A DNA stretch of 64,000 bases from Mesorhizobium_B sp963522145. Its GTDB lineage: Bacteria > Pseudomonadota > Alphaproteobacteria > Rhizobiales > Rhizobiaceae. The notes under the pieces were generated by a model. The model was not told where the DNA came from. It worked only from the letters and a program-made list of their open reading frames with translations, and did not search any database. The stretch's first letter is position 1. Every line of letters starts with the position of its first letter. The translations under genes and the position numbers were made by a program. Where the stretch lies: the NCBI GenBank assembly GCA_963522145.1, contig CAUQXI010000009.1:1-64000 (forward strand), in the 5' to 3' direction. This document shows, in pieces, positions 11,168 through 19,362 of the stretch.

Positions 11168-11452
11168 ATGTCGTTCTTCAGCAAGCTTTTCGGCGGCGGC
11201 AAGACTGAGGAGGCTACTCCGGTTGAAGGCCGCTCGGTGGAGCACAAAGGCTTTACGATCCGTGCCACGCCCTTCAAGGAAGCCGGCCAGTTCCAGACCT
11301 GCGGGGTGATCGCCAAGCAGACGGAGGAGGGTGTGAAGGAGCACCGCTTCATCCGCGCCGACCGCTTTGCCGGTATGGACGAGGCGTCCGATGTCGCGCT
11401 CGCAAAGGGACGCCAAATTGTGGACGAGCAGGGCGACCGCTTGTTCGACTAG
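11168..11452 (+). CDS. HlyU-family protein
   Basis: This 94-residue protein matches the HlyU family seen widely in rhizobia. It begins MSFFSKLFGGGK and contains EHKGFTIRATPFKEAGQFQTCG and HRFIRADRF (given here as two separate motif pieces). It ends with ALAKGRQIVDEQGDRLF. Vibrio HlyU, which shares only the name in many annotations, is a haemolysin regulator; regulation of anything here is not shown by sequence. The ATG at 11168 follows AAGGAG at 11155-11160 with suitable spacing. It is followed by a strong bidirectional terminator shared with the convergent OmpA-domain gene. Confidence 0.85.
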   Translation: MSFFSKLFGGGKTEEATPVEGRSVEHKGFTIRATPFKEAGQFQTCGVIAKQTEEGVKEHRFIRADRFAGMDEASDVALAKGRQIVDEQGDRLFD

Positions 11453-11496
11453 CCTGCCGAGCACTTGCCGAGGGCCTTAGCGCCATCCGGTATTGG

Positions 11497-11530
11497 AAAA
11501 AGCCCGGCCGGATCGCTCTGGCCGGGCTTT
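11497..11530. terminator. Bidirectional intrinsic terminator
   Basis: An 11-bp perfect stem, AAAGCCCGGCC (11499-11509) with GGCCGGGCTTT (11520-11530), has a 10-nt loop. On the minus strand it is followed by a run of T (complement of the A-run at 11497-11501), making it a strong terminator for the OmpA-domain gene. On the plus strand it can stop hlyU-like transcription. Confidence 0.85.
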
Positions 11531-11544
11531 GCACAGTTGTCAGC

Positions 11545-13590
11545 TTACTTCGCGCTTGCCGTCTTCGCCGGCGCGACCAGCGCCGTGATGCGGCGGATCG
11601 AGACGCGGCGGTTCTGCTGCTCGGGCGACTCCGTCTTCACCTTCAGATACTGCTCGCCGTAGCCCTGCGTGGCGAGGTTCTCCGGGGGAATGGCGAAGAC
11701 GTTGGACAGTGCGTCCGCGACAGCCTCCGCCCGGCGATCGGACAGTGCCAGATTGGCGACATCCGTGCCGACTGCGTCGGTATGGCCCTCGATCAGGAAG
11801 GTCTCAGCCGGGTTCTTCTTCAGCAGTTTCTCCATCGCGCTCGCCACGCCCTCGAGCTTGGTGATTTGGCTTTCGGGCACGGCGGCGGAGCCGAAGTCGA
11901 AGGTCACCGTGTCGAGATCGACGCGGCGGGTCTTCTGTCGGATGCGCGAGGACCGCTTCACCTCGTCAACCGAGTAAAGACGCTCCACGCGCTCGACCGG
12001 CGGCTGATCGAGGAAGTCGTAATAGGCGTCCTCGTCATCCACTTCCTCAGCGTCGAGGATGTATTCGTCGGCGGGAATGGTGAGCTGCAACGGCGGCAGG
12101 TCGAGGCCGGGATCGCGCCAGTCGCGGACGCGCTCGTAGTCGTCGTCGTTGACGTAGTAGAGCACATACTCCTCGCCATCCGGCGCGACCCGGGACCGGC
12201 GCACGATGTCACCGTAGCGGTTGCGCACCGTGACCACCTGCGTGCCGTCCTCCCGGACCACAGTTTCACGGGTCCGATCGCGCGGCAGGTCCTCGTAATA
12301 GACGTCGCGCGCGCCGCGGTTGAGGCGGTTACGGTCGTCGCTTTCCACGATCACCTGATTGTTGATCTGGATGATCACGCGGTCACCAACCTCGCGCACG
12401 ACATCGACGCCTTCAGGATGCGAGCGGCGACGCGGATCGTCATCCGGATCGGGGCCGCGCTCGCGGCGGGTGCCCTTTTCAGCGGTGACCGACTGAATCT
12501 GGACCGGCTGTGTCTGCACCTGGGCGGCAGCATCGTCCTGGGGCGGCGGGCCTGCGGGTGCGGCAGGCGCTACAGCAACCGGTGCCTGACCAGCGGGCAA
12601 GGTCTGGGCTGCGCCTGCGGCTGGTTCCTCTCCGGGGGGCAAAGCGACCGGCGGCTGTGCCGCCGCGCCCTCCGCCGGTGCAGCGGGTGTAGCGGGCTCA
12701 GCCGGCGCAGCGGGCTGCGCAGGGGTTGCCGATTCGGCAGGGGCAGCGGGTTGCTCTCCCGTCGCCGGCGCGTCCGTCGAAGGCTGCGCGGGCTCGGCCG
12801 CCTGTCCGGGAGTAGCCTCGGGGGCTGCGGGTTCGGCAGGCGCTGCCGGCGCGGTCTCCGCCGGCTGTTCGCTTTTTGAGGGAGCATCCGGCTCGGCAGC
12901 CTTTGGGGCATCGCTTTGATCGGGAGCAGGCGTAGGCTCGGGTGCCGCATCCGCCTTGGGTGCTGTTTCCGGTTTGGGCGCGGGTTCCTCTTGGGCTTCA
13001 GGCTCAGGCTTGGGGTCGCGCTTGGACTTCCGCTTTGGCGCCGGCTCTGGTTTTGGCTGAGGCTCAGGCGCTGCCTCCTGTTCCGGCTCCGCTGCCGGAG
13101 CCGCTTGCCCCTCGGTCTCTGCGGCAGGCTCAGCCTGGCGCCTCTGCTTCCGCTTCGGGGCTGCTTCGGGCTCAGGCTCGGACGCCGGGCTCGCATCGGG
13201 TTCCGCTTCCGCTTCGGGCGCAGCTTCGCGCCGCGACTTGCGCCTGGGCGCTTCCTCGGTCTCGGATTCTTCCTGCGCAGCCGTATCGCGTTTTGACTTG
13301 CGCTTGGGAGATGCCTCCGGCTCGGCGGCAGGTGCTGCCTCTGGCTCCGCCTCGGCTTCAGGCGCGGCCTCGCGCTTTGGCTTGCGGCGCGGCGCTTCCT
13401 CCGGCTCGGGCTCAGGCGCCGGCAGCACGTCCTCCGGCTGGACTTCGTCCTGCGCGAGAATGAGAGGCAGCGGCTGGCGCAGATCGCCTGTCGGGCGCTG
13501 TGTGTGTCCAGCAAGCGGCGAGGCGCCGAGAGGCGCAGCCATCAACAGGCCGATGGCCGTTCCGGCCAGAATCCATGGCTGGCGTTTCAT
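11545..13590 (-). CDS. Exported OmpA-domain protein with long repetitive linker
   Basis: The 681-residue protein has an N-terminal signal peptide (MKRQPWILAGTAIGLLMAAPLG). A very long Ala/Pro/Glu-rich low-complexity region follows (about residues 45-370), then a folded middle part. It ends in an OmpA-like peptidoglycan-binding domain (about 560-670) with TVTFDFGSAAVPES, IEGHTDAVGTDVANLALSDRRA and GYGEQYLKV. The linker contains five basic clusters of the form (R/K)RK(S/P/Q)(K/R)R spaced by acidic/Ala/Pro segments, a striking semi-repeat. It should sit in the periplasm or outer envelope, tied to the cell wall. Similar rhizobial proteins are annotated simply as OmpA family. The linker may vary in length between strains because of its internal repeats. 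Function beyond peptidoglycan tethering is unknown. Confidence 0.88.
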   Translation of the reverse strand: MKRQPWILAGTAIGLLMAAPLGASPLAGHTQRPTGDLRQPLPLILAQDEVQPEDVLPAPEPEPEEAPRRKPKREAAPEAEAEPEAAPAAEPEASPKRKSKRDTAAQEESETEEAPRRKSRREAAPEAEAEPDASPASEPEPEAAPKRKQRRQAEPAAETEGQAAPAAEPEQEAAPEPQPKPEPAPKRKSKRDPKPEPEAQEEPAPKPETAPKADAAPEPTPAPDQSDAPKAAEPDAPSKSEQPAETAPAAPAEPAAPEATPGQAAEPAQPSTDAPATGEQPAAPAESATPAQPAAPAEPATPAAPAEGAAAQPPVALPPGEEPAAGAAQTLPAGQAPVAVAPAAPAGPPPQDDAAAQVQTQPVQIQSVTAEKGTRRERGPDPDDDPRRRSHPEGVDVVREVGDRVIIQINNQVIVESDDRNRLNRGARDVYYEDLPRDRTRETVVREDGTQVVTVRNRYGDIVRRSRVAPDGEEYVLYYVNDDDYERVRDWRDPGLDLPPLQLTIPADEYILDAEEVDDEDAYYDFLDQPPVERVERLYSVDEVKRSSRIRQKTRRVDLDTVTFDFGSAAVPESQITKLEGVASAMEKLLKKNPAETFLIEGHTDAVGTDVANLALSDRRAEAVADALSNVFAIPPENLATQGYGEQYLKVKTESPEQQNRRVSIRRITALVAPAKTASAK

Positions 13591-13757
13591 CCCAAATCTC
13601 CAGTTTCATGAGGGTCCCGACCGCGCCGAAACAGAGTTCGGGCGGAATTGTTCCGGCTTGCGCCGCTCCCGCGGCTGCTCAATCGCATGCCATCCGCTAT
13701 GCCTCGCCGCTTTCGGCGCGGCTTGATTTCGCCATGTGCCGCAGCCACATGGGCGCG

Positions 13758-14204
13758 ATGACCGCGCCGTTCTGGAAGACCAAGCGCCTCGAAGAGATGA
13801 GCGCTTCTGAATGGGAGTCGCTGTGTGACGGCTGCGGAAAATGCTGCCTGTCCAAGCTCGAGGACGAGGATACCGGCGAAATCTATTGGACGAGCGTGGG
13901 GTGCCGCCTGCTGGACGGCTCGACCTGCCGCTGTTCCGACTATTCCAACCGCCTCGCGCGTGTGTCCGACTGCGTGGGCCTGACGCCCGAAAAGGTACGC
14001 AGCCTTCACTGGCTGCCGCGAAGCTGCGCCTACCGTCTCCTGGCGGAAGGGCGCGACCTGTTCCCGTGGCATCCGCTTCGTTCGGGCCGCGCAGAGAGTG
14101 TACATGAAGCGGGGATCTCCGTCCGCAACATGCTGACGGCGTCGGAGGACGACCTCGCCGAGCCGGAAGACTATTTCGTTCATGTGCTTGAGGAGGAACC
14201 GTGA
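13758..14204 (+). CDS. UPF0260 (YcgN-like) cysteine-cluster protein
   Basis: The 148-residue cytoplasmic protein matches the UPF0260/YcgN family. It begins MTAPFWKTKRLEEMSASEWE and carries the cysteine cluster CDGCGKCC (about residues 23-30), then further cysteines in VGCRLLD, STCRCSDY and SDCVGL, and LPRSCAYRLLAEGRDL. The cysteines suggest a metal or Fe-S site, though this has not been shown here. ATG at 13758 matches the family start; ATG at 13749 is possible. The longer reading frame back to 13500 overlaps the opposite-strand OmpA-domain gene and is not family-like. Function is unknown in the family. Confidence 0.9.
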   Translation: MTAPFWKTKRLEEMSASEWESLCDGCGKCCLSKLEDEDTGEIYWTSVGCRLLDGSTCRCSDYSNRLARVSDCVGLTPEKVRSLHWLPRSCAYRLLAEGRDLFPWHPLRSGRAESVHEAGISVRNMLTASEDDLAEPEDYFVHVLEEEP

Positions 14205-14355
14205 ACGCATGGGGCGCGAAAAACCGCTTTGCAAATGAACGCGCCCTGAACGTTCGGTTCGCGCGCCGTTCAGGGGAGTGGCTCTATACATCGTCCCATC
14301 ATCACCTAGGGCACCGGCTTCAGTGGTCGGCCCGACAACCTCAAGGAGACTTTCC

Positions 14356-14751
14356 ATGTCAGGCATTCTCAAGGCCACTGCCATCGCCGCGCTGTTCAGC
14401 ATCGGCGCTTCCATCGTTCCCGCCGCCGCGCAGGCGGACAGCCTTTATTTCGGCATCGGCCAGAGCGGCGCGGACATCGACGTGATCGCCGACCGGGATC
14501 ATGGACGTCATCATGATCGCCGCTGGGATCGTGACCGCTACGACCGGCGCGACCGCTATGACCGCCGCGGTTCTCACGGCTGCTCCGCCGAGCGCGCGCT
14601 GAACAAGGCCGAGCGCATGGGTCTGCGCCGCGCGGCGATCCGCGACATCGACCGCAGGACGATCCGCGTTACGGGCCGTAAGTTCGGCGAGCGCGTTTCG
14701 ATCGTCTTCGCCCGCGCTCCGAACTGCCCGGTGGTCGGCGGCCGCTGGTAA
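14356..14751 (+). CDS. Small exported protein, Arg/Asp/Tyr-rich centre
   Basis: This 131-residue protein starts with a signal peptide (MSGILKATAIAALFSIGASIVPAAAQA). It then has a highly charged segment with repeated DRD/RYDRRD units (about residues 50-75), followed by a compact C-terminal domain with two cysteines (GSHGCSAERAL and APNCPVV) that could form a disulfide in the periplasm. The pattern CSAERALNKAERMGLRRA resembles small rhizobial periplasmic hypothetical proteins (antifreeze- or peptidoglycan-related names are sometimes given), but I cannot name a function. The ATG follows AAGGAGA at 14343-14349, a good ribosome site. A strong terminator follows. Confidence 0.8.
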   Translation: MSGILKATAIAALFSIGASIVPAAAQADSLYFGIGQSGADIDVIADRDHGRHHDRRWDRDRYDRRDRYDRRGSHGCSAERALNKAERMGLRRAAIRDIDRRTIRVTGRKFGERVSIVFARAPNCPVVGGRW

Positions 14752-14781
14752 GGTCAGGCCCGACAGCCAAACTGCTGCGAG

Positions 14782-14814
14782 AAAAGGCCCGGCGGAGTGA
14801 TCCGCCGGGCTTTC
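14782..14814. terminator. Bidirectional intrinsic terminator
   Basis: A 10-bp perfect GC-rich stem, GCCCGGCGGA (14787-14796) with TCCGCCGGGC (14801-14810) and a GTGA loop, is flanked by AAAA on the left and TTT on the right. It serves the small exported protein on plus and the SIMPL gene on minus. Confidence 0.85.
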
Positions 14815-14825
14815 ATATTTCTGGA

Positions 14826-15542
14826 TCAATTCAGCTCGAAGGTCATGTTGACCTGAACGCGATACGCGTTCTCGCCGGCCTGAACGGGAACGCTTTGAAG
14901 CTCCTGCCGGTCGAAGGCTTTGGCGGTGATGGGCATCGGCACGGCCTGCACGATCGTATCGGATATCTCCGTGACGCGCCCAAGCGTCACGCCGGCTGCC
15001 TCGGCCAGCACCTTGGCCTTGTCCACCGCATCCTGAACCGCAAGCTTGCGCGCCTCGCTCAGCACCGATTTGGGATTTTCGTTCGAGAAAGTGAGCCCGC
15101 CGCCCTGGTTGACCCCAAGGGAGACGGCTCGGTCGATGATCTCTCCGGATTTGGCAAGGTCGCGGATGCGCACGGAAACGGTGTTGGTCACCTGATAACC
15201 GGCCAGCTTCGCTTCCTGGGTGCGGTCGGGCCGCTCGACATAGTCATAGCGTGGATTGACCTGGATGCCGGCGGTTTGCAGGTCGCGATCGGCGATCCCC
15301 ATTTCCTTCAGCGCGGCGATGACCTCCGTCATGGCTTTGTTGTTGCCGTCGAGCGCTTCGCGCGCGGTGACTGCCTCGCGCATCACGCTCAGCGAGAGAA
15401 GTGCCAAATCCGGCGCAACCGTGGCCTCGCCTTCACCGCTGACGATGATGCGCGGGGGGAGTGGCTTGTCCTGAGCGGTGGCAACGGATGCGGAGGCACC
15501 GAGCACCGCAGCCAGAACGAAGGGAAGCGCGAGATTCTTCAA
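14826..15542 (-). CDS. Exported SIMPL (DUF541) domain protein
   Basis: The 238-residue protein has a signal peptide (MKNLALPFVLAAVLGASASVATA) and one SIMPL/DUF541 domain. The domain starts RIIVSGEGEATVAPDLALLSLSV and continues with NPRYDY, GYQVTNTVSVRIRDL and ARKLAVQDAVDKAKVLAEAAGV (cited as separate landmarks). Members are periplasmic or surface proteins of broad occurrence; one oxidative-stress-related homologue (YggE) is known in E. coli. Length is normal. It is convergent with the small exported protein and shares its terminator. There is no operon partner on the same strand. Confidence 0.9.
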   Translation of the reverse strand: MKNLALPFVLAAVLGASASVATAQDKPLPPRIIVSGEGEATVAPDLALLSLSVMREAVTAREALDGNNKAMTEVIAALKEMGIADRDLQTAGIQVNPRYDYVERPDRTQEAKLAGYQVTNTVSVRIRDLAKSGEIIDRAVSLGVNQGGGLTFSNENPKSVLSEARKLAVQDAVDKAKVLAEAAGVTLGRVTEISDTIVQAVPMPITAKAFDRQELQSVPVQAGENAYRVQVNMTFELN

Positions 15543-15671
15543 AGCAAAACTCCCTGAAAGCAGGTTTCCATGAACGCTGTCGGGCTAGCGGCCCATTGAG
15601 GAAGGATTGCGGCATGCGCCGCTCCCCGGCCTTGTGTGGAGCAAGCGCAGGCGGTATCGAACATCCGTGTG

Positions 15672-15747
15672 GGGCCTGTAGCTCAATGGTTAGAGCCGGC
15701 GGCTCATAACCGCTTGGTTGCAGGTTCGAGTCCTGCCGGGCCCACCA
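15672..15747 (+). tRNA. tRNA with CAU anticodon, probably tRNA-Ile2
   Basis: A full 76-nt cloverleaf with encoded CCA. The acceptor stem GGGCCTG pairs with CGGGCCC (15737-15743). The D stem is GCTC/GAGC and the anticodon stem GGCGG/CCGCT has loop CTCATAA. The anticodon CAT is at 15705-15707, and a TTCGAGT T loop follows. The CGCTTGGT segment after the anticodon resembles E. coli ileX and differs from elongator tRNA-Met. It also lacks initiator features (no mismatch at 1-72). The likely identity is therefore isoleucine tRNA reading AUA after lysidine modification by TilS. Elongator Met remains the alternative. It is alone, without neighbouring tRNAs. Confidence 0.93.
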
Positions 15748-15881
15748 TCGATTCAGAAGCTTGCGGCCGTTTGATCCTCCATCAGGCGAGAACGGTCATC
15801 AACGAAGCGTCAGAGCCGGTCGCGCCGGGACCTTCCTCGGCACCGGCGCAATTTATGGATCGACCGAGACCGACGGCAGAG

Positions 15882-16673
15882 TCACCCGGCGCCGTGAACG
15901 ACCTTTGCCAGGGTTGCGAGTGCGTCTGGCACGTCGCGCTGCTGGAAGACATTGCGGCCGAACATCAGGCCGGTGGCTCCGGCACCGATCGCCTCTTCGG
16001 CGAAGCGCGCCGTATCGCCCAATGTGCCGAGAGCGGGGCCGCCCGCGACCGCGATCGGCGCGAGCGACTGCTTGGCGATTTCCTGGAAGCGGGCCGGATC
16101 GCACCAGTCCGTCTTGATCATGTCCGCGCCGAGCTCACCCGCCATGCGGCAATTCATGGCGACGATGTCGGGATCGTCGGCACGCGCGAAACCACCCTTT
16201 GCCGCCATCGCCTCAATAACGTGGACGATGCCCCATTTGCGGCATTCGGAAGCGACCGCACCGGCGGTCTCGAAGGATTTCGTTTCTTCTTCCGGACGGT
16301 TGTTGCAGGTGAAGAGGTAGGTGATCACCGCTTCCGCGCCCATCTGCACCGCTTCCTCGACGGTGGCCACGAGGCGGCTGTGGGTGTCCGGGTAGCCGGT
16401 CGGCGTGTTGTGACGCCACATGGTCGTCTGGTCGAGACGCAGGATTACGGCCGGGCCGCCCGTGAAGCGATGCGCGAAGCGCACGAACATCCCTGGATTG
16501 ACGATCACTGCATTGACGCCCGCCTCGACCACGATGTCGATGAGGGGAGCCGGATCGGCGATGCCCGGCAGCGGGCCGACCTGCATACCGTGGTCGAGCG
16601 GCACGCACAGCATGCGGCCTGACTTCCTGTCGAGCAGCCGCGACAGCCTGCGCGCTTTTCCGATTTGGGACAT
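15882..16673 (-). CDS. Class I aldolase, DhnA/LacD-DeoC type
   Basis: The 263-residue protein is a TIM-barrel Schiff-base aldolase of the DhnA/FbaB group. Landmarks are MLCVPLDHGMQVGP near residue 21, DMIKTDW with the probable Schiff-base Lys187, the phosphate-binding AVAGGPALG, and GLMFGRNVFQ near the end. It should cleave a phosphorylated ketose or related hydroxyketone. The substrate cannot be read from sequence, though lactaldehyde- or DHAP-yielding reactions fit the neighbouring kinase and dehydrogenase. It is transcribed with the DeoR regulator (36-bp gap) and faces the importer/kinase operon. It belongs to the same superfamily as LsrF encoded at 25.3 kb, but is not a copy of it. The minus-strand neighbour downstream is the tRNA. 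Confidence 0.85.
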   Translation of the reverse strand: MSQIGKARRLSRLLDRKSGRMLCVPLDHGMQVGPLPGIADPAPLIDIVVEAGVNAVIVNPGMFVRFAHRFTGGPAVILRLDQTTMWRHNTPTGYPDTHSRLVATVEEAVQMGAEAVITYLFTCNNRPEEETKSFETAGAVASECRKWGIVHVIEAMAAKGGFARADDPDIVAMNCRMAGELGADMIKTDWCDPARFQEIAKQSLAPIAVAGGPALGTLGDTARFAEEAIGAGATGLMFGRNVFQQRDVPDALATLAKVVHGAG

Positions 16674-16709
16674 TTCTTCCTCCTATCTTGTTGGTGATGC
16701 GGACCGTTC

Positions 16710-17492
16710 TCAGACGAGCTCCAGCTTGACGCCGGCTTCCTTCATCCGTTCGACGACGGCCTTGTCGATGGCGTCGGACACGAGGACGACGTCGAAGGCG
16801 CTCAGTTCGGCGACATAGTTGAGGGCCGAGAAGTGGAATTTGCTCTGGTCGACGAGCAGGATCTTCTTGCGCGCGATTTCCATCATCGCCTGCTTGACGC
16901 GGACCACATGCTCGTCTTGGGTGAACAGCGAATTCCCTTGGATCGTCGTGGTGGACATCAGCGCCACATCGACATGATAGGACCGGATGGCCTTCTCGCA
17001 GGCCATGCCGAAGAAGCCGTTGTAAACGCGGTGATATCGGCCGCCGAGCCCAATCAGATCGACCTCCTGATGATCGCGCAGGCGCTCCATCACAGGCAGG
17101 GAGTTGGTGATGATGGTGACCGGGGTCACCTGCTCGATGAAGTCGCAGACGTGGAAGGTGGTCGAGCTGTCATCCCACACTACCGCGTTGCCGGGCTCGA
17201 TATGGGATATTGCTGCGCGCGCGAGCCGACGCTTCTCCTCGACATGTTGCCGCGCTCGATAAAGGTAGCTGCTTTCGAACAGCATCGACTTCTCGGCCGA
17301 CACGGCGCCGCGGATTCGACGAACCAGTCCTTGATCGTGGAGGTCGTTGAGGTCCCGATGGATCGTCATCAGCGAGACGTTGAGCGTCGCCACCAGATCC
17401 TTGATCTGTGCCGAGCCGCCTTCCATCAGGATGCGCATGATTTCAGAGCGGCGCTGCTCTGCCTTGGATAGCTGTTGCGGTAGCTCCGACAT
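16710..17492 (-). CDS. DeoR/GlpR-family transcriptional regulator
   Basis: The 260-residue protein has an N-terminal DeoR winged helix-turn-helix (about residues 12-65: RRSEIMRILMEGGSAQIKDL, then LNVSLMTIHRDLNDLHDQG). Its C-terminal sugar-phosphate sensor domain resembles an isomerase fold, with DDSSTT, ITNSLPVMERL and LLVDQSKF. DeoR proteins usually repress sugar or polyol catabolic operons and respond to a phosphorylated intermediate. It is divergent from the importer operon with 377 bp between the two starts, and it precedes the aldolase. It is therefore the obvious local regulator of both. A candidate operator is annotated in the shared region. The effector is unknown. Confidence 0.9.
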   Translation of the reverse strand: MSELPQQLSKAEQRRSEIMRILMEGGSAQIKDLVATLNVSLMTIHRDLNDLHDQGLVRRIRGAVSAEKSMLFESSYLYRARQHVEEKRRLARAAISHIEPGNAVVWDDSSTTFHVCDFIEQVTPVTIITNSLPVMERLRDHQEVDLIGLGGRYHRVYNGFFGMACEKAIRSYHVDVALMSTTTIQGNSLFTQDEHVVRVKQAMMEIARKKILLVDQSKFHFSALNYVAELSAFDVVLVSDAIDKAVVERMKEAGVKLELV

Positions 17493-17869
17493 GCGCCGAC
17501 GTTCCTCGCTGTCTTCTAGACGCTTCTAACATTCATGTCGAAACGGGCCAGCCTAAATTGTTAAGTTACCAAAAAATTGATGCTGCGTTGCGAGCGGAAT
17601 GACTCAGTTTCGGCATTGACCAGGTTGTGCCAGGAACCGCAAAGCGTTGCGCTGACACAGCAAAACCATTTATCGCACTGCAACATCATTGTGGCGAGCG
17701 CTTGTTGTTAAGAAGCGGGAACGTACCGCGCACTCAGCTTCTTAGCACGTCCAGACCGTGAATATAACTTTCGTATTGATAAATCTAACGCGCCTGCCTA
17801 AGGTGGCTGAAGGGGCGAGGAGAAAGTCGGCGCAGGCCGGCTGCCCCGTTGAACCCAGTGGAGGAAATC
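17493..17869. other. Divergent control region between deoR and the importer operon
   Basis: No gene is seen in these 377 bp. It is AT-richer than its surroundings (for example around 17553-17580 and 17758-17790), as expected for a regulated promoter region. It holds the inverted repeat listed separately and a small CGCAA/TTGCG repeat (17639-17652). No hexamer pair with proper spacing was convincing, so exact promoters are not annotated. Confidence 0.55.
17709..17744. promoter_or_regulatory. Candidate DeoR operator (inverted repeat)
   Basis: TAAGAAGC (17709-17716) is repeated perfectly in inverse as GCTTCTTA (17737-17744), 20 bp apart. It lies 125-160 bp upstream of the binding-protein start, inside the divergent region controlled by the local DeoR protein. 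DeoR-type regulators often bind such spaced repeats. This is inference from position and symmetry. Confidence 0.4.
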
Positions 17870-19273
17870 ATGAACAAGGCCATGCGCAAGCGTGTTCTGT
17901 TGTCGGCCGCCGCGCTTGCGGCCGCGCTGTCGGCAGGCTCAGCCCGCGCCACCGATCTGACATTCGTCTGGCATGCGGGCACCTGCGCCGACGCGCTGAT
18001 GGACATTGCCAAGGATTACCCGGACAAGTCCGTGAAGATCGTGCCGGCGCTGGTCCCCTACGGTCCGCAGTGGCATGACAAGATCGCTTCCGAATTCGCG
18101 ATCCAGGGCGACGCTTTCGATTTCGCGATGTGGGACAGCCAGTCCACCGCCGAGTTCGCGCAGCACGCCGTGAAGCTGAACGACATCTTCGACAAGTCCA
18201 GCTACCTCAAGGCCGACATCTTCCCGCCGGCATCGCTGTCGCGCTATGGCGAATTTCCTGACGGGTCGGGCGAGTTCTTCGGTCTGCCCGCGAACCAGGA
18301 CGCCTATGGCCTGACCTACCGCAAGGACCTGTTCGAGGATCCGAAGGAAAAGGAAGCCTTCAAGGCGAAGTACGGCCGCGAGCTGGCGGTGCCGCAGACC
18401 TATCAGGATGCGCGCGACGTCGCCGAGTTCTTCACCCGTCCAGACCAGGGCCTTTATGGCTGGGGCCAGATGGGCGGGCGCGACTATGACTTCGCAACCA
18501 CCGCGTCGAACTCCTTCCTGTGGTCCTTTGGCGGTGAGCTCTACAATCCCCAGACCATGGAAGTGAAAGGCTATCTCGACTCGCCCGCCTCCGTGGATGG
18601 CGTCCAGGCCTATGTGGACATGTTCAAGTTCGGACCTCCGGGCTCGACCAACTGGGGCTTCGACGAGGTTAACACGGCGATCCAGCAGGGCCAGGTCGCG
18701 ATGGCGATGCAGTGGTTCTACTTCAACGGTTCGAATGCGGATCCGAAGGTCAGCAAGTTCGCCGACAAGGTGGGCTTCGCCGTGCTTCCGGGCGCCGTCG
18801 GCCGGGACAAGAAGTTCCGTCGCCAGTTCTCGGTCGGCGGGCAGGGCATGGGCATCAACAAGTATTCGAAGAAGCTGCCCGAGCTGACCAAGTTCATGGA
18901 GTGGTACTTCCAGCCCGAGCAGCAGAAGCGCTACGCCGCCGTCTGCCAGACGGGTTTGAAGAGCGTGCTTGAGAGCCCCGACTGGCAGGGCCTGAACTCC
19001 TATAACCGTCAGTTCTCCACGGCGCTCCAGTACCTCAACGACTACTGGCACCTGCCGGAATATCCCGTGCTGCTCGACGAGCTGCAGCAGGAGATCTCCA
19101 GCGCTGCGGCGGGGACCAAGACGGTCCAGCAGGCTCTTTCCGACGCTGCGGAAAAGAACGAGCGCACGCTTGAGCGCGCCGGCTACGAGATCAAGCGCGG
19201 CGACAAGGCGTCCGAAGTGCCTGACCAGACGATCTCGCCCGTCGGCGTCGACGCGGTCGTTCCGGTCGAGTAA
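17870..19273 (+). CDS. Carbohydrate ABC transporter substrate-binding protein
   Basis: This periplasmic solute-binding protein (467 residues, MalE-like family 1) delivers substrate to the permeases encoded next. It has a signal peptide (MNKAMRKRVLLSAAALAAAL...ARA, cleaved near residue 27). The mature part shows a typical sugar-binder fold pattern with DFAMWDSQST, FFGLPANQDAYGLTYRKDLF, NTAIQQGQVAMAMQW and a late KYSKKLPELTKFMEW. ATG at 17870 follows GAGGAA at 17861-17866; an in-frame ATG at 17849 is less well placed. It is the first gene of the operon, and a stable stem-loop follows it. The neighbouring kinase and dehydrogenase suggest a small polyol or ketose ligand, as for glycerol-type importers with two ATPases. 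Confidence 0.92.
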   Translation: MNKAMRKRVLLSAAALAAALSAGSARATDLTFVWHAGTCADALMDIAKDYPDKSVKIVPALVPYGPQWHDKIASEFAIQGDAFDFAMWDSQSTAEFAQHAVKLNDIFDKSSYLKADIFPPASLSRYGEFPDGSGEFFGLPANQDAYGLTYRKDLFEDPKEKEAFKAKYGRELAVPQTYQDARDVAEFFTRPDQGLYGWGQMGGRDYDFATTASNSFLWSFGGELYNPQTMEVKGYLDSPASVDGVQAYVDMFKFGPPGSTNWGFDEVNTAIQQGQVAMAMQWFYFNGSNADPKVSKFADKVGFAVLPGAVGRDKKFRRQFSVGGQGMGINKYSKKLPELTKFMEWYFQPEQQKRYAAVCQTGLKSVLESPDWQGLNSYNRQFSTALQYLNDYWHLPEYPVLLDELQQEISSAAAGTKTVQQALSDAAEKNERTLERAGYEIKRGDKASEVPDQTISPVGVDAVVPVE

Positions 19274-19291
19274 TCCTCGTCCTCCCAAGCG

Positions 19292-19316
19292 GCGCGCGGG
19301 TTTTTCCCGCGCGCCC
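19292..19316 (+). terminator. Stem-loop after the binding-protein gene
   Basis: GGCGCGCGGG (19292-19301) pairs perfectly with CCCGCGCGCC (19307-19316) around a TTTTT loop, 18 bases after the stop codon. There is no downstream T-run. As in many ABC operons, this probably protects or attenuates the message so that the binding protein is made in excess over the permeases. Confidence 0.7.
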
Positions 19317-19362
19317 ACACCGCTGACCCGAGGCGCATCCTCGTGTCAAAGGCAGGGCAGCC

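Noticed and set aside
13500..13757. Upstream extension of the UPF0260 gene
   Set aside because: The extra 86 codons overlap the start of the opposite-strand OmpA-domain gene and contain no family sequence; the family start is at 13758.
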